From Tepidanaerobacter syntrophicus (GTDB lineage: Bacteria > Bacillota > Thermosediminibacteria > Thermosediminibacterales > Tepidanaerobacteraceae), in the NCBI RefSeq assembly GCF_001485475.2, contig NZ_DF977001.1:464001-528000 (forward strand): 64,000 bases of DNA, written 5' to 3'. The translations under genes and the position numbers were made by a program. Below the pieces are notes generated by a model. That model was not told the DNA's origin, ran no database searches, and worked only from the letters and a program-made list of their open reading frames with translations. Shown here piece by piece: positions 50,098 through 59,691 of this stretch. How positions within the stretch are numbered: position 1 is the first letter of the stretch; every line of letters begins with the position of its first letter.

Positions 50098-52113
50098 ATG
50101 CACATCATAGCGCTGGCCGGCAATCCTAACTGCGGCAAGACTACCATCTTTAATGCTCTTACCGGTGCCAATCAGTATGTTGGAAACTGGCCAGGTGTCA
50201 CTGTAGAAAAAAAAGAAGGAAAATTGCGATTTGGCGGCGATGAATATAGGATTGTGGACTTGCCTGGCACTTATAGTCTTACTGCTTATTCTCAAGATGA
50301 AGTTGTTGCAAGGAACTTTATAGTAATGGATAAGCCGGATTTAGTTGTAAATGTAGTCGATGCATCTGCTATAGAAAGAAACTTATATCTCACAATTCAG
50401 CTTTTAGAAATGGGAACAAAAGTAATAATAGCCCTTAACATGATCGACGAAGCTGAAAATAAGGGAATTAAAATTGATGTAAATTCTCTTGAGAAAAAAA
50501 TTGGCGTACCAATCGTTCCTTTAGTTGCTTCTAAGCAAAGCGGCATTAATGATTTGAAAGCAAAAATTGCCGAAGCTGTTCACGGTCAAATGCCGCCAAG
50601 CGTAAAAATTACTTATGGTCCCGCTATAGATAGTGCAATCTCTTCTTTGTCTCAAATAATAACAGAAAGCGGCATTAGCGGCGACTATCCCCCTAATTGG
50701 CTGGCACTAAAGCTTTTAGAAAACGACAGATATATAATGGATTATATAGAAAAAGAATCATTAGAAGTTGCAAATAAAGCTAAAATTTGCATAAATGACT
50801 TAAAAACATCTTTGGGCATTGAACCCGAAATCGCAATTATAGACAAAAGATATGAATTTATAAATGAAATTGTCAAAGACTGCGTAAAGCAGCCTTTAGA
50901 ACAAATCGAAACCACTTCTGATAAAATCGACAAGGTGCTCACAAATAAATGGCTAGGTCTTCCTATACTTGCCTTGATAATGTTTACTATTTATCAACTC
51001 ACCTTTATTGTTGGCCAGAATATTTTAGGAGATAGTGTAGCATTTTTTTTGGAAGTCTTAGGTAGCAATGTGGCTTCATGGCTTGAGAGTATTAAGGCTC
51101 CGGAACTGTTAATCGCATTTATAACTGATGGTATTTTTGGTGGAATCGGAGTGGTTCTTGAATTTATTCCCTTAATCATGGTGCTTTATATCTTGCTAGG
51201 CATACTTGAAGACAGCGGTTACATGGCAAGAGCCGCATATATAATGGACAGGGTAATGATGGCGCTGGGTCTTCACGGTAAGACCTTTATATCAATGATA
51301 GTTGGTATAGGATGTAATGTTCCAGGCATAATGGCGGCAAGAACTTTAGATAGCGAAAAAGACAGGATGATAGCCATTCTCATTAATCCTTTTATATCTT
51401 GTGGAGCAAGGTTGCCTATTTATTTGCTATTTATATCAGCATTTTTTCCGGATAATGGTGGAATAATTTTATTTACCATCTACGCTATAGGATTTGTTGT
51501 GGCTGTATTGATGGGCAAAATTTTCAGTAAAACCTTGTTTAAAGGTGAAGCTTCTTATTTCCTTTTAGAGCTTCCGCCTTATCGCATGCCTACTTTAAAG
51601 GGTGTTTTAATACACATGTGGGATAAAGTCGGTGGATTTTTGAAGCGAGCCGGAACAGTTATTTTTTTATTGGTTACATTGCTTTGGGCGCTGTCCGTGC
51701 TGCCTTATGGCGTAGAACCTTACAGTCAAGCCAGTATTTTAGGCAGGATCGGTTCATTTATTGCCCCTATCTTTAAGCCTGCAGGGTTTGGTACATGGCA
51801 AGCATCTGTCGGACTTTTTGCAGGAATAGTTGCAAAAGAGGCGGTTGTGGCAACGCTCGGCATGGTATATGCAGGTGTCCAGGAAGGCACCCAGCTTATA
51901 TCATCTATCCAACAGGCTTTTACTCCACTTAGTGCCTTTTCTTTTATGATTATGGCTTTGCTTTATACTCCCTGTGCTGCTGTTATAGGAACAATAAAAA
52001 GAGAAACAAATTCGTGGAAATGGACTTTATTCGCTGTTGTCTATACTTTTTTAACAGGTTGGACTGCCTCAGTTCTTGTGTTTCAAATCGGCAGGCTTTT
52101 GGGTTTTGAGTAA
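50098..52113 (+). CDS. feoB: ferrous iron transporter B
   Basis: GTPase-coupled Fe2+ importer of 671 residues. N-terminal G domain: G1 GNPNCGKTT (residues 8-16), G3 DLPGTYS near 60, G4 NMID near 120; a helical GDI-like spacer (about 165-275); then a membrane part with two Gate regions containing VGIGCNVPGIMAARTL with the conserved Cys and a second CGARLPIY. All catalytic signatures are present. ATG follows GGGAGGTAATGTCTTC. It lies between feoA and feoC. Confidence 0.97.
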   Translation: MHIIALAGNPNCGKTTIFNALTGANQYVGNWPGVTVEKKEGKLRFGGDEYRIVDLPGTYSLTAYSQDEVVARNFIVMDKPDLVVNVVDASAIERNLYLTIQLLEMGTKVIIALNMIDEAENKGIKIDVNSLEKKIGVPIVPLVASKQSGINDLKAKIAEAVHGQMPPSVKITYGPAIDSAISSLSQIITESGISGDYPPNWLALKLLENDRYIMDYIEKESLEVANKAKICINDLKTSLGIEPEIAIIDKRYEFINEIVKDCVKQPLEQIETTSDKIDKVLTNKWLGLPILALIMFTIYQLTFIVGQNILGDSVAFFLEVLGSNVASWLESIKAPELLIAFITDGIFGGIGVVLEFIPLIMVLYILLGILEDSGYMARAAYIMDRVMMALGLHGKTFISMIVGIGCNVPGIMAARTLDSEKDRMIAILINPFISCGARLPIYLLFISAFFPDNGGIILFTIYAIGFVVAVLMGKIFSKTLFKGEASYFLLELPPYRMPTLKGVLIHMWDKVGGFLKRAGTVIFLLVTLLWALSVLPYGVEPYSQASILGRIGSFIAPIFKPAGFGTWQASVGLFAGIVAKEAVVATLGMVYAGVQEGTQLISSIQQAFTPLSAFSFMIMALLYTPCAAVIGTIKRETNSWKWTLFAVVYTFLTGWTASVLVFQIGRLLGFE

Positions 52114-52142
52114 TAAAGCGGCAAGGATCGTGAGGTGTAAAA

Positions 52143-52412
52143 ATGTTATTCGAAGCTTTAATGCAAATAAGTAAAATGGAATTTTACTCTTTGACACAGC
52201 TTGCAAGAAATCTCAAAGTAAGCGAAGACATGGCTCATCATCTGGTAGAACAGCTTAAGGCAATGGGCTATATTAAAGAGGAATCCTTTGGCGTAGAATG
52301 CGGCGGCGACTGTAAAACGTGTGCTGGCTGCCCGGCAGCAAAGGGCGCTCTACCTATAAAAACGTTGGTCATAACTGAAAAAGGCAAACAGGCTTTGAAC
52401 CTTGCTAATTAA
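52143..52412 (+). CDS. feoC: FeoC-like winged-helix protein with Cys cluster
   Basis: An 89-residue protein with a small winged helix (residues 1-50, FYSLTQLARNLKVSEDMAHHLVEQL) and a cysteine cluster Cys53-x3-Cys57-x2-Cys60-x2-Cys63, similar to FeoC proteins whose cluster binds Fe-S and modulates FeoB. It is 30 nt after feoB in the same operon, RBS GAGGTG. The length and C-terminal extension (ITEKGKQALN) are typical of the clostridial version. Confidence 0.85.
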   Translation: MLFEALMQISKMEFYSLTQLARNLKVSEDMAHHLVEQLKAMGYIKEESFGVECGGDCKTCAGCPAAKGALPIKTLVITEKGKQALNLAN

Positions 52413-52429
52413 TGAAGTTAAAAATCAAA

Positions 52430-52473
52430 AATAAGCCACCCTCATGTTATATGATACCGGGTGGCTTATTTGC
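52430..52473. terminator. bidirectional terminator between feoC and the CuAO-N protein gene
   Basis: AATAAGCCACC/GGTGGCTTATT perfect stem; T-rich on the minus strand (TTTTTGATTTTT), weaker on the plus strand. Confidence 0.82.
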
Positions 52474-52484
52474 AGTTTTAAAAC

Positions 52485-53486
52485 TTATTCCATTACTTCG
52501 TTATTATCTATCACTATCTGTCCTTCAAATAAATAAGCATTGTTCATCTTGACAACTTTTCTAAAGAAACTCAAGGGCACAAAAGTTTTTTCGTTACAAA
52601 GTTCCGGCGCTCTTTCAAGTTTAATTATATCTTTGTCTGCAATGTACTCATTTTTTCCTATCGTCAACTGTATATCCTGTCCCAATGAAACACTTTGTGT
52701 TTCATTATGCCATAAAACTTCGTATCCCAAGGCCTCTGCGATAGCTCTTAAAGGAACCATTACCGTGCCTTCTTTTTCATAAGCAGGTGGAGCTTCTATT
52801 TTCTTATCTTCGACTATAATTTCTGCACTTGAAACGTCATACCCTACCATGTCTTCTATTTTGTCAGGAAGAACAATCACTTTTTCAGGGGTTGTCTGAG
52901 CAGGTATACTTTTTGTAGATATTGTATAGATTACTACAAGCCTTTTCCCCGCAAGTTCCCCTTCGTAAGGTGTTCCATCGTAAAATACGATTTCGGTTTC
53001 ATCTGAAATGTTAAGTTTTAATTGATTATCAGAACTTGTAAGATTTTCGTCAAAAATATCAAATTTAACATTTCTATCCGGGCTCTCAATAACCACTACT
53101 TCAGCTGCATACTGAGGTGGATAAATCATTATCATGGGTTTTCTCGTGTCATAGTATGCGCTAATAGTATCTCCTATTTTGATTTCAGCATTTTCTAGAA
53201 TATACGTATCATGACTTATGATAACATATGCAGGTGCTCCCTCTTCGTTCTCTACGAAGATCATCTTGGAACCCTCGTTATTCTCTCGATCCTTTATCTC
53301 TTTAACAACACCGGTAAATGCTTTGTAACATATCCTCAACTCCTCGCAAGGTTCAGAGGTGTTTGTTTCTTGTTCATCTATAATTTCATTTGGTATACTC
53401 ATTTGATCTAAAGCAAATGCTGTGCCCCCCAATGAAAAAATAAATACTGCGGATAAAATTACTGCGGATAGCTTTTTAAACTTCAT
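52485..53486 (-). CDS. secreted protein with copper-amine-oxidase N-terminal (stalk) domain
   Basis: A 333-residue exported protein. Signal peptide (AVILSAVFIFSLGGTAFA), a beta-rich middle with VKEIKDRENNEGSKMIFVENE and GDTISAYYDTRKPMIMIYPPQY segments resembling the repeats in the neighbouring SLH proteins, and a C-terminal CuAO_N-like domain (about 235-330: MVPLRAIAEALGYEVLWHNETQSVSL, TFVPLSFF). Such stalk domains are common in clostridial surface proteins and do not imply amine oxidase activity. Lone gene, convergent with feoC. Confidence 0.82.
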   Translation of the reverse strand: MKFKKLSAVILSAVFIFSLGGTAFALDQMSIPNEIIDEQETNTSEPCEELRICYKAFTGVVKEIKDRENNEGSKMIFVENEEGAPAYVIISHDTYILENAEIKIGDTISAYYDTRKPMIMIYPPQYAAEVVVIESPDRNVKFDIFDENLTSSDNQLKLNISDETEIVFYDGTPYEGELAGKRLVVIYTISTKSIPAQTTPEKVIVLPDKIEDMVGYDVSSAEIIVEDKKIEAPPAYEKEGTVMVPLRAIAEALGYEVLWHNETQSVSLGQDIQLTIGKNEYIADKDIIKLERAPELCNEKTFVPLSFFRKVVKMNNAYLFEGQIVIDNNEVME

Positions 53487-53596
53487 GGCATAATCCTCTC
53501 CTTTAATAATTTTTGTTTCTATTTTTTTAGACGGAAAAGGAAGGAGATATGTTCCTTATTTAAAAAACTCAACTAGAGCGAAGCCTTTTATACGTG

Positions 53597-53624
53597 AAAA
53601 GGAAGAACTCTTCGTTCTTCCTTA
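53597..53624 (-). terminator. terminator of the TM1266/ECF-S operon
   Basis: AAGGAAGAAC/GTTCTTCCTT stem with 5-nt loop just past the ECF S stop on the minus strand; the T-run is short (CTTTTC). Confidence 0.65.
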
Positions 53625-53632
53625 AATTATCT

Positions 53633-54157
53633 TTAAGCTCTATTTTGTTTAATAGCTGCATCCAAAATTTTCTCTACTATAAACGCAATCACGCCACCTA
53701 ATAATGCTGTATATAGTTGCGGTATCTGCATTGCTTTTGCCACGGGAGGCGGAACGCTTACAATAAATCTAACAGCTGATGACAATATTAAAAACTTAAT
53801 AATTGCGCCTATAATAAGGCCTACAGCAGAGCCGGCATAACCTTTTCCCAGCTTTGCGCGAGATATCACATAAGCAATTATAAGGACTGCATTACCCACC
53901 ATTATAAACGGAATCATCGGCGCTAAAGGCGGTGCTAAAATACCCCTTACGAAAGCTATTAATGGCGTAAGCATTCCAATTATAACCGCCCCTATTATTC
54001 CAACATATGTACCTGATATGAGAAGCATAGCATTTACCGCCGGGCCTGTTACCATTTGAGGAAAACCCAACATCTGAAAAGCCAGTGTTATTGCTAAAAG
54101 TATTGCAGTTCTTGTAAGCCATCTGATACTAAAAGGTTTAAGGTCTTCATCTTTCAT
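53633..54157 (-). CDS. ECF transporter S component linked to hydrogenase-system regulator
   Basis: A 174-residue, about six-helix membrane protein: RTAILLAITLAFQMLGFPQ (S-component opening that docks on EcfT), GPAVNAMLLISGTYVG, ILAPPLAPMIPFIMVGN, and a C-terminal LLGGVIAFIVEKIL helix. Substrate unassigned. It starts 17 nt after the TM1266-family gene, so both are controlled by the same attenuated leader. No ECF energising genes are nearby. RBS GGAGGTGCAAAATA. Confidence 0.8.
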   Translation of the reverse strand: MKDEDLKPFSIRWLTRTAILLAITLAFQMLGFPQMVTGPAVNAMLLISGTYVGIIGAVIIGMLTPLIAFVRGILAPPLAPMIPFIMVGNAVLIIAYVISRAKLGKGYAGSAVGLIIGAIIKFLILSSAVRFIVSVPPPVAKAMQIPQLYTALLGGVIAFIVEKILDAAIKQNRA

Positions 54158-54174
54158 TATTTTGCACCTCCAAT

Positions 54175-54435
54175 TTACTTTGTTTCAAGCTTTTTGGTCA
54201 TCGCAGATTTTACGGACACAGATTTGACTTTCCCTAATTTGCCCGTCATAGCGCTAATTTCATCTGACGTGCCATCTACAATAAGTGATATTACTGAAAT
54301 CCCTTTTTCTCTATAAGGTATGCCCATTCTTCCAACGATGATATTGGCATATTCATGTAATATAGAATTAACTGCACCGGCACTTTCCAAGTCTTCGACT
54401 ACAATCCCCACAACACCTATTCTCTTGTCTTCCAT
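54175..54435 (-). CDS. TM1266 family iron-only hydrogenase system putative regulator
   Basis: An 86-residue ferredoxin-like (NikR C-terminal/ACT-like) protein: RIGVVGIVVEDLESAGAVN, ILHEYANIIVGRMGIPYREKGISVISLIVDG, and a final strand VSVKSAMTKK. This family lies in hydrogenase maturation loci of Thermotoga and Clostridia and is thought to regulate; direct function is not proven. ATG at 54435 follows AAAGGGGAAGG. It is the first gene after a ~190-nt leader with terminator and is followed by an ECF S component. Confidence 0.85.
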   Translation of the reverse strand: MEDKRIGVVGIVVEDLESAGAVNSILHEYANIIVGRMGIPYREKGISVISLIVDGTSDEISAMTGKLGKVKSVSVKSAMTKKLETK

Positions 54436-54460
54436 GGCCTTCCCCTTTCATTTTGATAAA

Positions 54461-54486
54461 ATAAAAACCCTCGCAAAAGCCGAGGG
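54461..54486 (-). terminator. leader terminator before the TM1266-family gene
   Basis: CCCTCGGCTTTTGCGAGGG stem-loop then TTTTTATTTT on the minus strand, 25 nt before the start codon. Confidence 0.82.
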
Positions 54487-54657
54487 ATAATAAGCGTTAT
54501 ATGATGAATAAAATAAACTCTGCTTAATGTCCTTCGCCTTTTTGCTCAGAGAAGAGCACAGAGGGACTGACCCCCTGTGTTATACAGTTCTTTGCAGTCA
54601 GGGACTATGGACTTTATATCTTCTGCATCAGGACTTCTGAAACATCAGATCTTTATT
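54487..54657 (-). ncRNA. ~170-nt structured leader (candidate riboswitch, class not recognised)
   Basis: Between a good promoter and the terminator the minus strand forms several stems: TCAG/CTGA near 54640, CACAGGGGG-UCAG-UCCCUCUGUG near 54557-54580, and GCTC-TTCTCT-GAGC near 54543-54556. AGUCC occurs three times in the 5' half. I do not recognise a T-box, cobalamin, SAM, TPP, FMN, lysine or GEMM core. Confidence 0.45.
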
Positions 54658-54663
54658 GCTTTT

Positions 54664-54693
54664 ATTTTATCATTCTTAGACAGCAAGTGTCAA
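54664..54693 (-). promoter_or_regulatory. promoter of the TM1266/ECF-S operon
   Basis: Minus-strand TTGACA (54688-54693), 18-bp spacer, TAAAAT (54664-54669). Confidence 0.75.
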
Positions 54694-54721
54694 TAAATCA
54701 TCGATTAAAGCTGAATTGAGT

Positions 54722-54736
54722 TGATAATTATTATCA
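54722..54736. promoter_or_regulatory. Fur-like 7-1-7 palindrome
   Basis: TGATAATTATTATCA is a perfect 7-1-7 inverted repeat of the Fur/PerR type, in the divergent region between the TM1266 operon and the permease. Only A/T in the centre differs from the feo boxes. The rest of 54737-54971 holds a TATAAT near 54804 and a small CTCATC/GATGAG hairpin. Confidence 0.5.
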
Positions 54737-54971
54737 TTGACAACATTTTAATTTTTTTAGACAGTTCTGCTTAAGAAGAAGGATTTTTAAGTTTTATGTC
54801 GAATATAATAACTGTAGTTAATTGCTCATCTGTGATGAGGAGGTGATTACTAAAAACTTATAACTGTCTATTTTCCTCCAATTATTTTTTGTATAAGTTT
54901 TATAGGTCTTTATGCAGCCATCTTTATTTATTATTGTTTGAGTCTTAAAAAAAAGAAACGGAGGAGTAAAA

Positions 54972-56360
54972 ATGACCACTGCTCACTGGATTTATGCTAT
55001 AGGAACAGTCTCGGTTCTTGTAGCCATGTTATTTCGGAGAAATGTTCTTATACCATGTATAGTTTCAACCTTCCTAATCGGACTCCTTTGGAAGGGAAGT
55101 CTGGTCGGGGCTGTTACTGCGGTTTTTAATTCTCAATTAACCGCCCTTGTGGAACTTGGGAACATTTTCTTGATTATTGGTTTGATGTTTGCCATGTTAA
55201 AATCTATCAGCGTTACCGGAGCTGACGAGATGCTTGTGGCTCCAATGAAAAAGTTAATGACATCCCCTCTTATAAGCTATGTTGTTCTTGTAATAGCAAC
55301 ATACATTATCTCACTTTTCTTCTGGCCTACACCGGCTGTTCCTTTGATAGGTGCCTTACTGGCTCCGGCTGCCATTGAAGCTGGCTTGCCTCCTATGGCA
55401 GCTGCAGTAGCTATGGCGCTTGCCGGCCAAGGCATGGCACTTTCCGGTGATATGGTAATCCAGGGTGCCCCTGGTCTTTCGGCTAAGGCTGCAGGCATAC
55501 CGGTTTCAATCATGACAACATATGGCGCCATTCTTTCATTAATCACAGGTATTATCGCAATAGTAATAGCATACTATATGATGAGAAATGAAATTAAATT
55601 CTTTAAGAGAGAAAATTTGGGAGAGTCGTTAATAGGTGAGTTAAAGCCTGAAATGAAAATGAAAGCAGAGGCACATCGTGGTCAGGCTTATGCTCCATTT
55701 CTTATGTGGCTGACTGTCATTTCATTGATAGCAGTTGTATATGCTATGTTCCGTTTCAACATTACAGGTGGAGATGCTTCAGCACTCCTGGGCGGCACTG
55801 CTGTTTTGATAATGACAATCGCAACTATTCTTGTAGACGGTATTAAAAGCCTTGACACTATAGCAGATTATCTTACTGATGGCGTGGTTTTTGCATTTAA
55901 GGTAATGGGTCAAATACTGCCTATAGCCGGATTTTTCTTCCTCGGCAATCCCGAAGTTGTGGTCAGGATTTTGGGCGAAGGAGCTCCCGGATTCTTGTTT
56001 GATATGGGGCAAATGCTTGCTCAATCCATCCCTCCTCAAGGATTCCTTGCCGCCTTTGGCATGCTGATTCTTGGAATAATCGGCGGTCTTGACGGTTCCG
56101 GTTTTTCCGGCCTTCCTATGAGTGGAACATTGGCCGGTGCAATGGCAGGCGGAGATGTGAAAGTAGCTGCTGCTCTTGCAGCCATTGGACAGATGAGCAA
56201 TATATGGTCAGGCGGAGGAACTATCGTAGCATGGAGCTCTCTTATCGCTGTAGCAGGTATAGTAGGAGTTCCTGTCATGGATCTTGCAAGAAAGAATCTT
56301 ATACCGGTTCTAATAGGTCTTGTTGTATCAACAATTGTGGCTGTGCTATTCTTGATGTAA
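54972..56360 (+). CDS. ion-transporter-superfamily permease, substrate unknown
   Basis: A 462-residue, about 12-helix membrane protein with two similar halves. Gly/Pro/Ala-rich re-entrant segments (LIGALLAPAAIEAGLPPMAAAVAMALAGQGMALSGD at about 120-155, here indicated by GLPPMAAA and GQGMALSGD; and LGIIGGLDGSGFSGLPMSGTLA near 380) resemble gluconate/citrate/C4-dicarboxylate-type (IT superfamily) carriers. No soluble domain. ATG follows GGAGGAG. Lone gene before serS with a shared terminator. Substrate could be an organic acid or ion pair; I cannot decide. Confidence 0.6.
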   Translation: MTTAHWIYAIGTVSVLVAMLFRRNVLIPCIVSTFLIGLLWKGSLVGAVTAVFNSQLTALVELGNIFLIIGLMFAMLKSISVTGADEMLVAPMKKLMTSPLISYVVLVIATYIISLFFWPTPAVPLIGALLAPAAIEAGLPPMAAAVAMALAGQGMALSGDMVIQGAPGLSAKAAGIPVSIMTTYGAILSLITGIIAIVIAYYMMRNEIKFFKRENLGESLIGELKPEMKMKAEAHRGQAYAPFLMWLTVISLIAVVYAMFRFNITGGDASALLGGTAVLIMTIATILVDGIKSLDTIADYLTDGVVFAFKVMGQILPIAGFFFLGNPEVVVRILGEGAPGFLFDMGQMLAQSIPPQGFLAAFGMLILGIIGGLDGSGFSGLPMSGTLAGAMAGGDVKVAAALAAIGQMSNIWSGGGTIVAWSSLIAVAGIVGVPVMDLARKNLIPVLIGLVVSTIVAVLFLM

Positions 56361-57678
<1,318 letters not shown>

Positions 57679-57708
57679 CTATAATAATTATGTTTTAAAT
57701 CACATATA

Positions 57709-57931
57709 AAAATCCTCCCACCCCAAAAGGGGCGAGAGGACTCGCGTTGCCACCCTTAATTAATACTTAATTTGTTTAACGGGATTCTGAAAATCCCGGC
57801 ACCTTTTCAAAGGTGCAGCTTGCGGAGCGGAATTCAGCAAAACTCTTTACCGGCTTTCACCTGCCGCCGGCTCTCTAAAAAAGAGTGGTGCTTACTTTTC
57901 TCCATCATCGCTATTGAAAATCCTCGATTGT
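57709..57931 (-). ncRNA. T-box leader of serS (serine specifier)
   Basis: Minus-strand AAGGGTGGCAACGCGAG (57741-57757) is the T-box sequence; stem I with AGAGAGCCGGCGGC and GGTGAAAGCCGG lies near 57850-57885; a TCC triplet in GAATTCCGC near 57830 is a suitable Ser specifier. It ends with terminator CCTCTCGCCCC/GGGGTGGGAGG and TTTTTAT (57709-57742). Known mechanism: uncharged tRNA-Ser promotes readthrough. Confidence 0.92.
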
Positions 57932-57937
57932 CTCTTT

Positions 57938-57966
57938 ATTATATCGGACAATGCCGAGAAAATCAA
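57938..57966 (-). promoter_or_regulatory. promoter of the serS transcript
   Basis: Minus-strand TTGATT (57961-57966), 17-bp spacer, TATAAT (57938-57943). Confidence 0.8.
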
Positions 57967-58047
57967 TAGTTAGCGGTTTTAAGGTTTAATTTTTTAAATA
58001 TTCCTCCTCTACTGTATTTTACATTTCCGTGGGAGTTGCAAAATACA

Positions 58048-58077
58048 TTGTCAAAGGCTTTTTCTTTCTGATATAAT
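58048..58077 (+). promoter_or_regulatory. promoter of the ECF-S/AIR-synthase-like operon
   Basis: TTGTCA (58048-58053), 18-bp spacer, TATAAT (58072-58077). Confidence 0.7.
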
Positions 58078-58118
58078 ACCATTAGACTTTAATAGATACA
58101 GCTTGGGAGGATAGCTTA

Positions 58119-58607
58119 ATGGATGAGAGGATTAGAAAACTTGCATTTATGGGACTTTTTTCCGGATTATTAGTTATAGCAACTGTGGTGCTGCGCTTTC
58201 CGGTTCCTACTTTTAATCTTTATTTTAACTTAGGAGAAGCCGTTATTTACCTTACTGCGCTGCTGTATGGGCCAGGACCCGGCGCTTTGATAGGAGGCAT
58301 TGGTTCTGCGCTATCCGATATTATCGGGGGATATCCTGTATGGGCCCCTATTACTTTTATAATCAAAGGTCTTGAAGGCTATGTGGTAGGTGCTCTCGGG
58401 AAAAAAAATAAGTATCTTGCCATAGTCGCCGGGGCCATTATAATGATGGCAGGCTACGCACTTGCGGCAGGTATACTATATGGAATCGGAGCTGTGCCGG
58501 TAGAGCTTGCCGGAGATTTTGTTCAGGTATCGGCCGGTGGCGTTATTTCGCTTTTCTTATATAATAGACTTAAAAATATTACTTTCAATGATGAAGACAG
58601 ATTTTGA
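58119..58607 (+). CDS. ECF transporter S component (COG4720-like)
   Basis: A 162-residue, about five-to-six-helix S component: LAFMGLFSGLLVIATVVLRFPVP, FNLGEAVIYLTALLYGPGPGALIGGIGSALSDIIGGYPVWAPITFIIKGLEGY (key: FNLGEA, GPGPGA, GSALSDIIGGYP, KGLEG) is characteristic of the COG4720/HmpT-like group. The ligand is unknown; relatives carry pyridoxine or pyrimidine vitamin precursors. It is 13 nt before the AIR-synthase-like gene and has its own promoter. RBS GGGAGG. Confidence 0.85.
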   Translation: MDERIRKLAFMGLFSGLLVIATVVLRFPVPTFNLYFNLGEAVIYLTALLYGPGPGALIGGIGSALSDIIGGYPVWAPITFIIKGLEGYVVGALGKKNKYLAIVAGAIIMMAGYALAAGILYGIGAVPVELAGDFVQVSAGGVISLFLYNRLKNITFNDEDRF

Positions 58608-58619
58608 GGTGAGATTCTA

Positions 58620-59627
58620 ATGTTTAAAACAGGAAAGGTTCCGCCGGAAATTTTAAAATCCAGTGTTTATCCGTATACCGGCAAGCTGAGAGATGAAGTG
58701 TTGATACACTCAAGTTTTGGAGAAGATTGCAGCATTATAGATTTTGGTGAAAAAGTAGCCGTTTTGTCTACCGATCCTATAACCGGAGCTGATATTCAAA
58801 GCAGTCGTCTTGCAGTTTATGTATCTTGCAATGATATTGCAGCATGCGGAGCAGCACCTCTTGGCATTTTGGTTACACTGCTTTTACCTTTAGGCGCAGA
58901 CGAAAGCCTTCTTGAAGAATTGATGAATGGAATAGACGAGGCGGCAAAAAGGATAAATGTAGAAATTCTGGGAGGTCACAGTGAAATTACTCCCACTGTT
59001 TCAAAATCCGTTATATCCACCACAGCCATAGGAATTACGGATAAAGACAAATTTGTAACATCTTCAGGTGCAAAGCCAGGCGATGCCGTAATTGTTACAA
59101 AAGCTTTAGGTCTTGAAGGTTCTGCAATACTTGCTTCTGATTTTGAAGATTTCCTTGTTAGAAGGCTTCCAAAAGAAATAGTTGCGAGGGCAAAAACCTT
59201 TATTGAGCAAATCAGCGTAGTAGATGAAGGAATAATTGCTTCAAGAGCAGGCGTTTCGGCTATGCATGATATAACTGAGGGCGGATTGTTGGGAGCCTGC
59301 TGTGAAGTTGCAGAGGCATCGGGTGTGGGCATTGAAATACAAGAAGAACTTATCCCTATATTACCTGAAACCAAGGAAATATGTAAAGTTTTTGATATAG
59401 ACCCCTTAGGCCTTATTTCAAGTGGCTCTATGTTAATTTGCACTCCTAGACCAGATAAAGTTATAACAGAATTAGAAAATGCAGGCATCATTGCCACGGT
59501 GATAGGAAGAATAATTCCTGAAGGCAAGTTTATGATTTCTTCAGATAAAAGAAATCCCATAATTCCCTTTGAAAGGGATGAATTATATAAGGCTATTGAA
59601 AAGGCAAAAGGTTTTGCTGAAAATTAA
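58620..59627 (+). CDS. AIR synthase (PurM/ThiL/HypE) superfamily protein
   Basis: A 335-residue PurM-fold protein: GEDCSIIDFGEKVAVLSTDPITGA near residues 33-60, the ATP-binding strand loop, NDIAACGAAPLGILVTLLLP near 80, GGHSEITP near 118, then a C-terminal half with KALGLEGSAILA and HDITEGGLLGACCE. The family includes AIR synthetase, ThiL kinase, selenophosphate synthetase and HypE; lack of an HypE C-terminal Cys and of a SelD Cys/Sec loop argue against those. Coupled to an ECF S component (13-nt gap), it might phosphorylate an imported precursor. RBS GAGGTGAG. Confidence 0.8.
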   Translation: MFKTGKVPPEILKSSVYPYTGKLRDEVLIHSSFGEDCSIIDFGEKVAVLSTDPITGADIQSSRLAVYVSCNDIAACGAAPLGILVTLLLPLGADESLLEELMNGIDEAAKRINVEILGGHSEITPTVSKSVISTTAIGITDKDKFVTSSGAKPGDAVIVTKALGLEGSAILASDFEDFLVRRLPKEIVARAKTFIEQISVVDEGIIASRAGVSAMHDITEGGLLGACCEVAEASGVGIEIQEELIPILPETKEICKVFDIDPLGLISSGSMLICTPRPDKVITELENAGIIATVIGRIIPEGKFMISSDKRNPIIPFERDELYKAIEKAKGFAEN

Positions 59628-59682
59628 AATCAACTCCCTTGTATCAGCCTACTTGGCAATTTGCAGGGGAGTTGATTTTTTA
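59626..59682. terminator. bidirectional terminator
   Basis: AAAATCAACTCCCT pairs with AGGGGAGTTGATTTTTT across about 28 nt, between two convergent genes. Confidence 0.82.
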
Positions 59683-59691
59683 AAGGCTATT

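Noticed and set aside
54487..54657. T-box or SAM riboswitch in the TM1266 leader
   Set aside because: No GGGTGGNACCGCG-type T-box, no specifier loop; GGGACTGACCC resembles an S-box piece only on the wrong strand and without the rest of the core.
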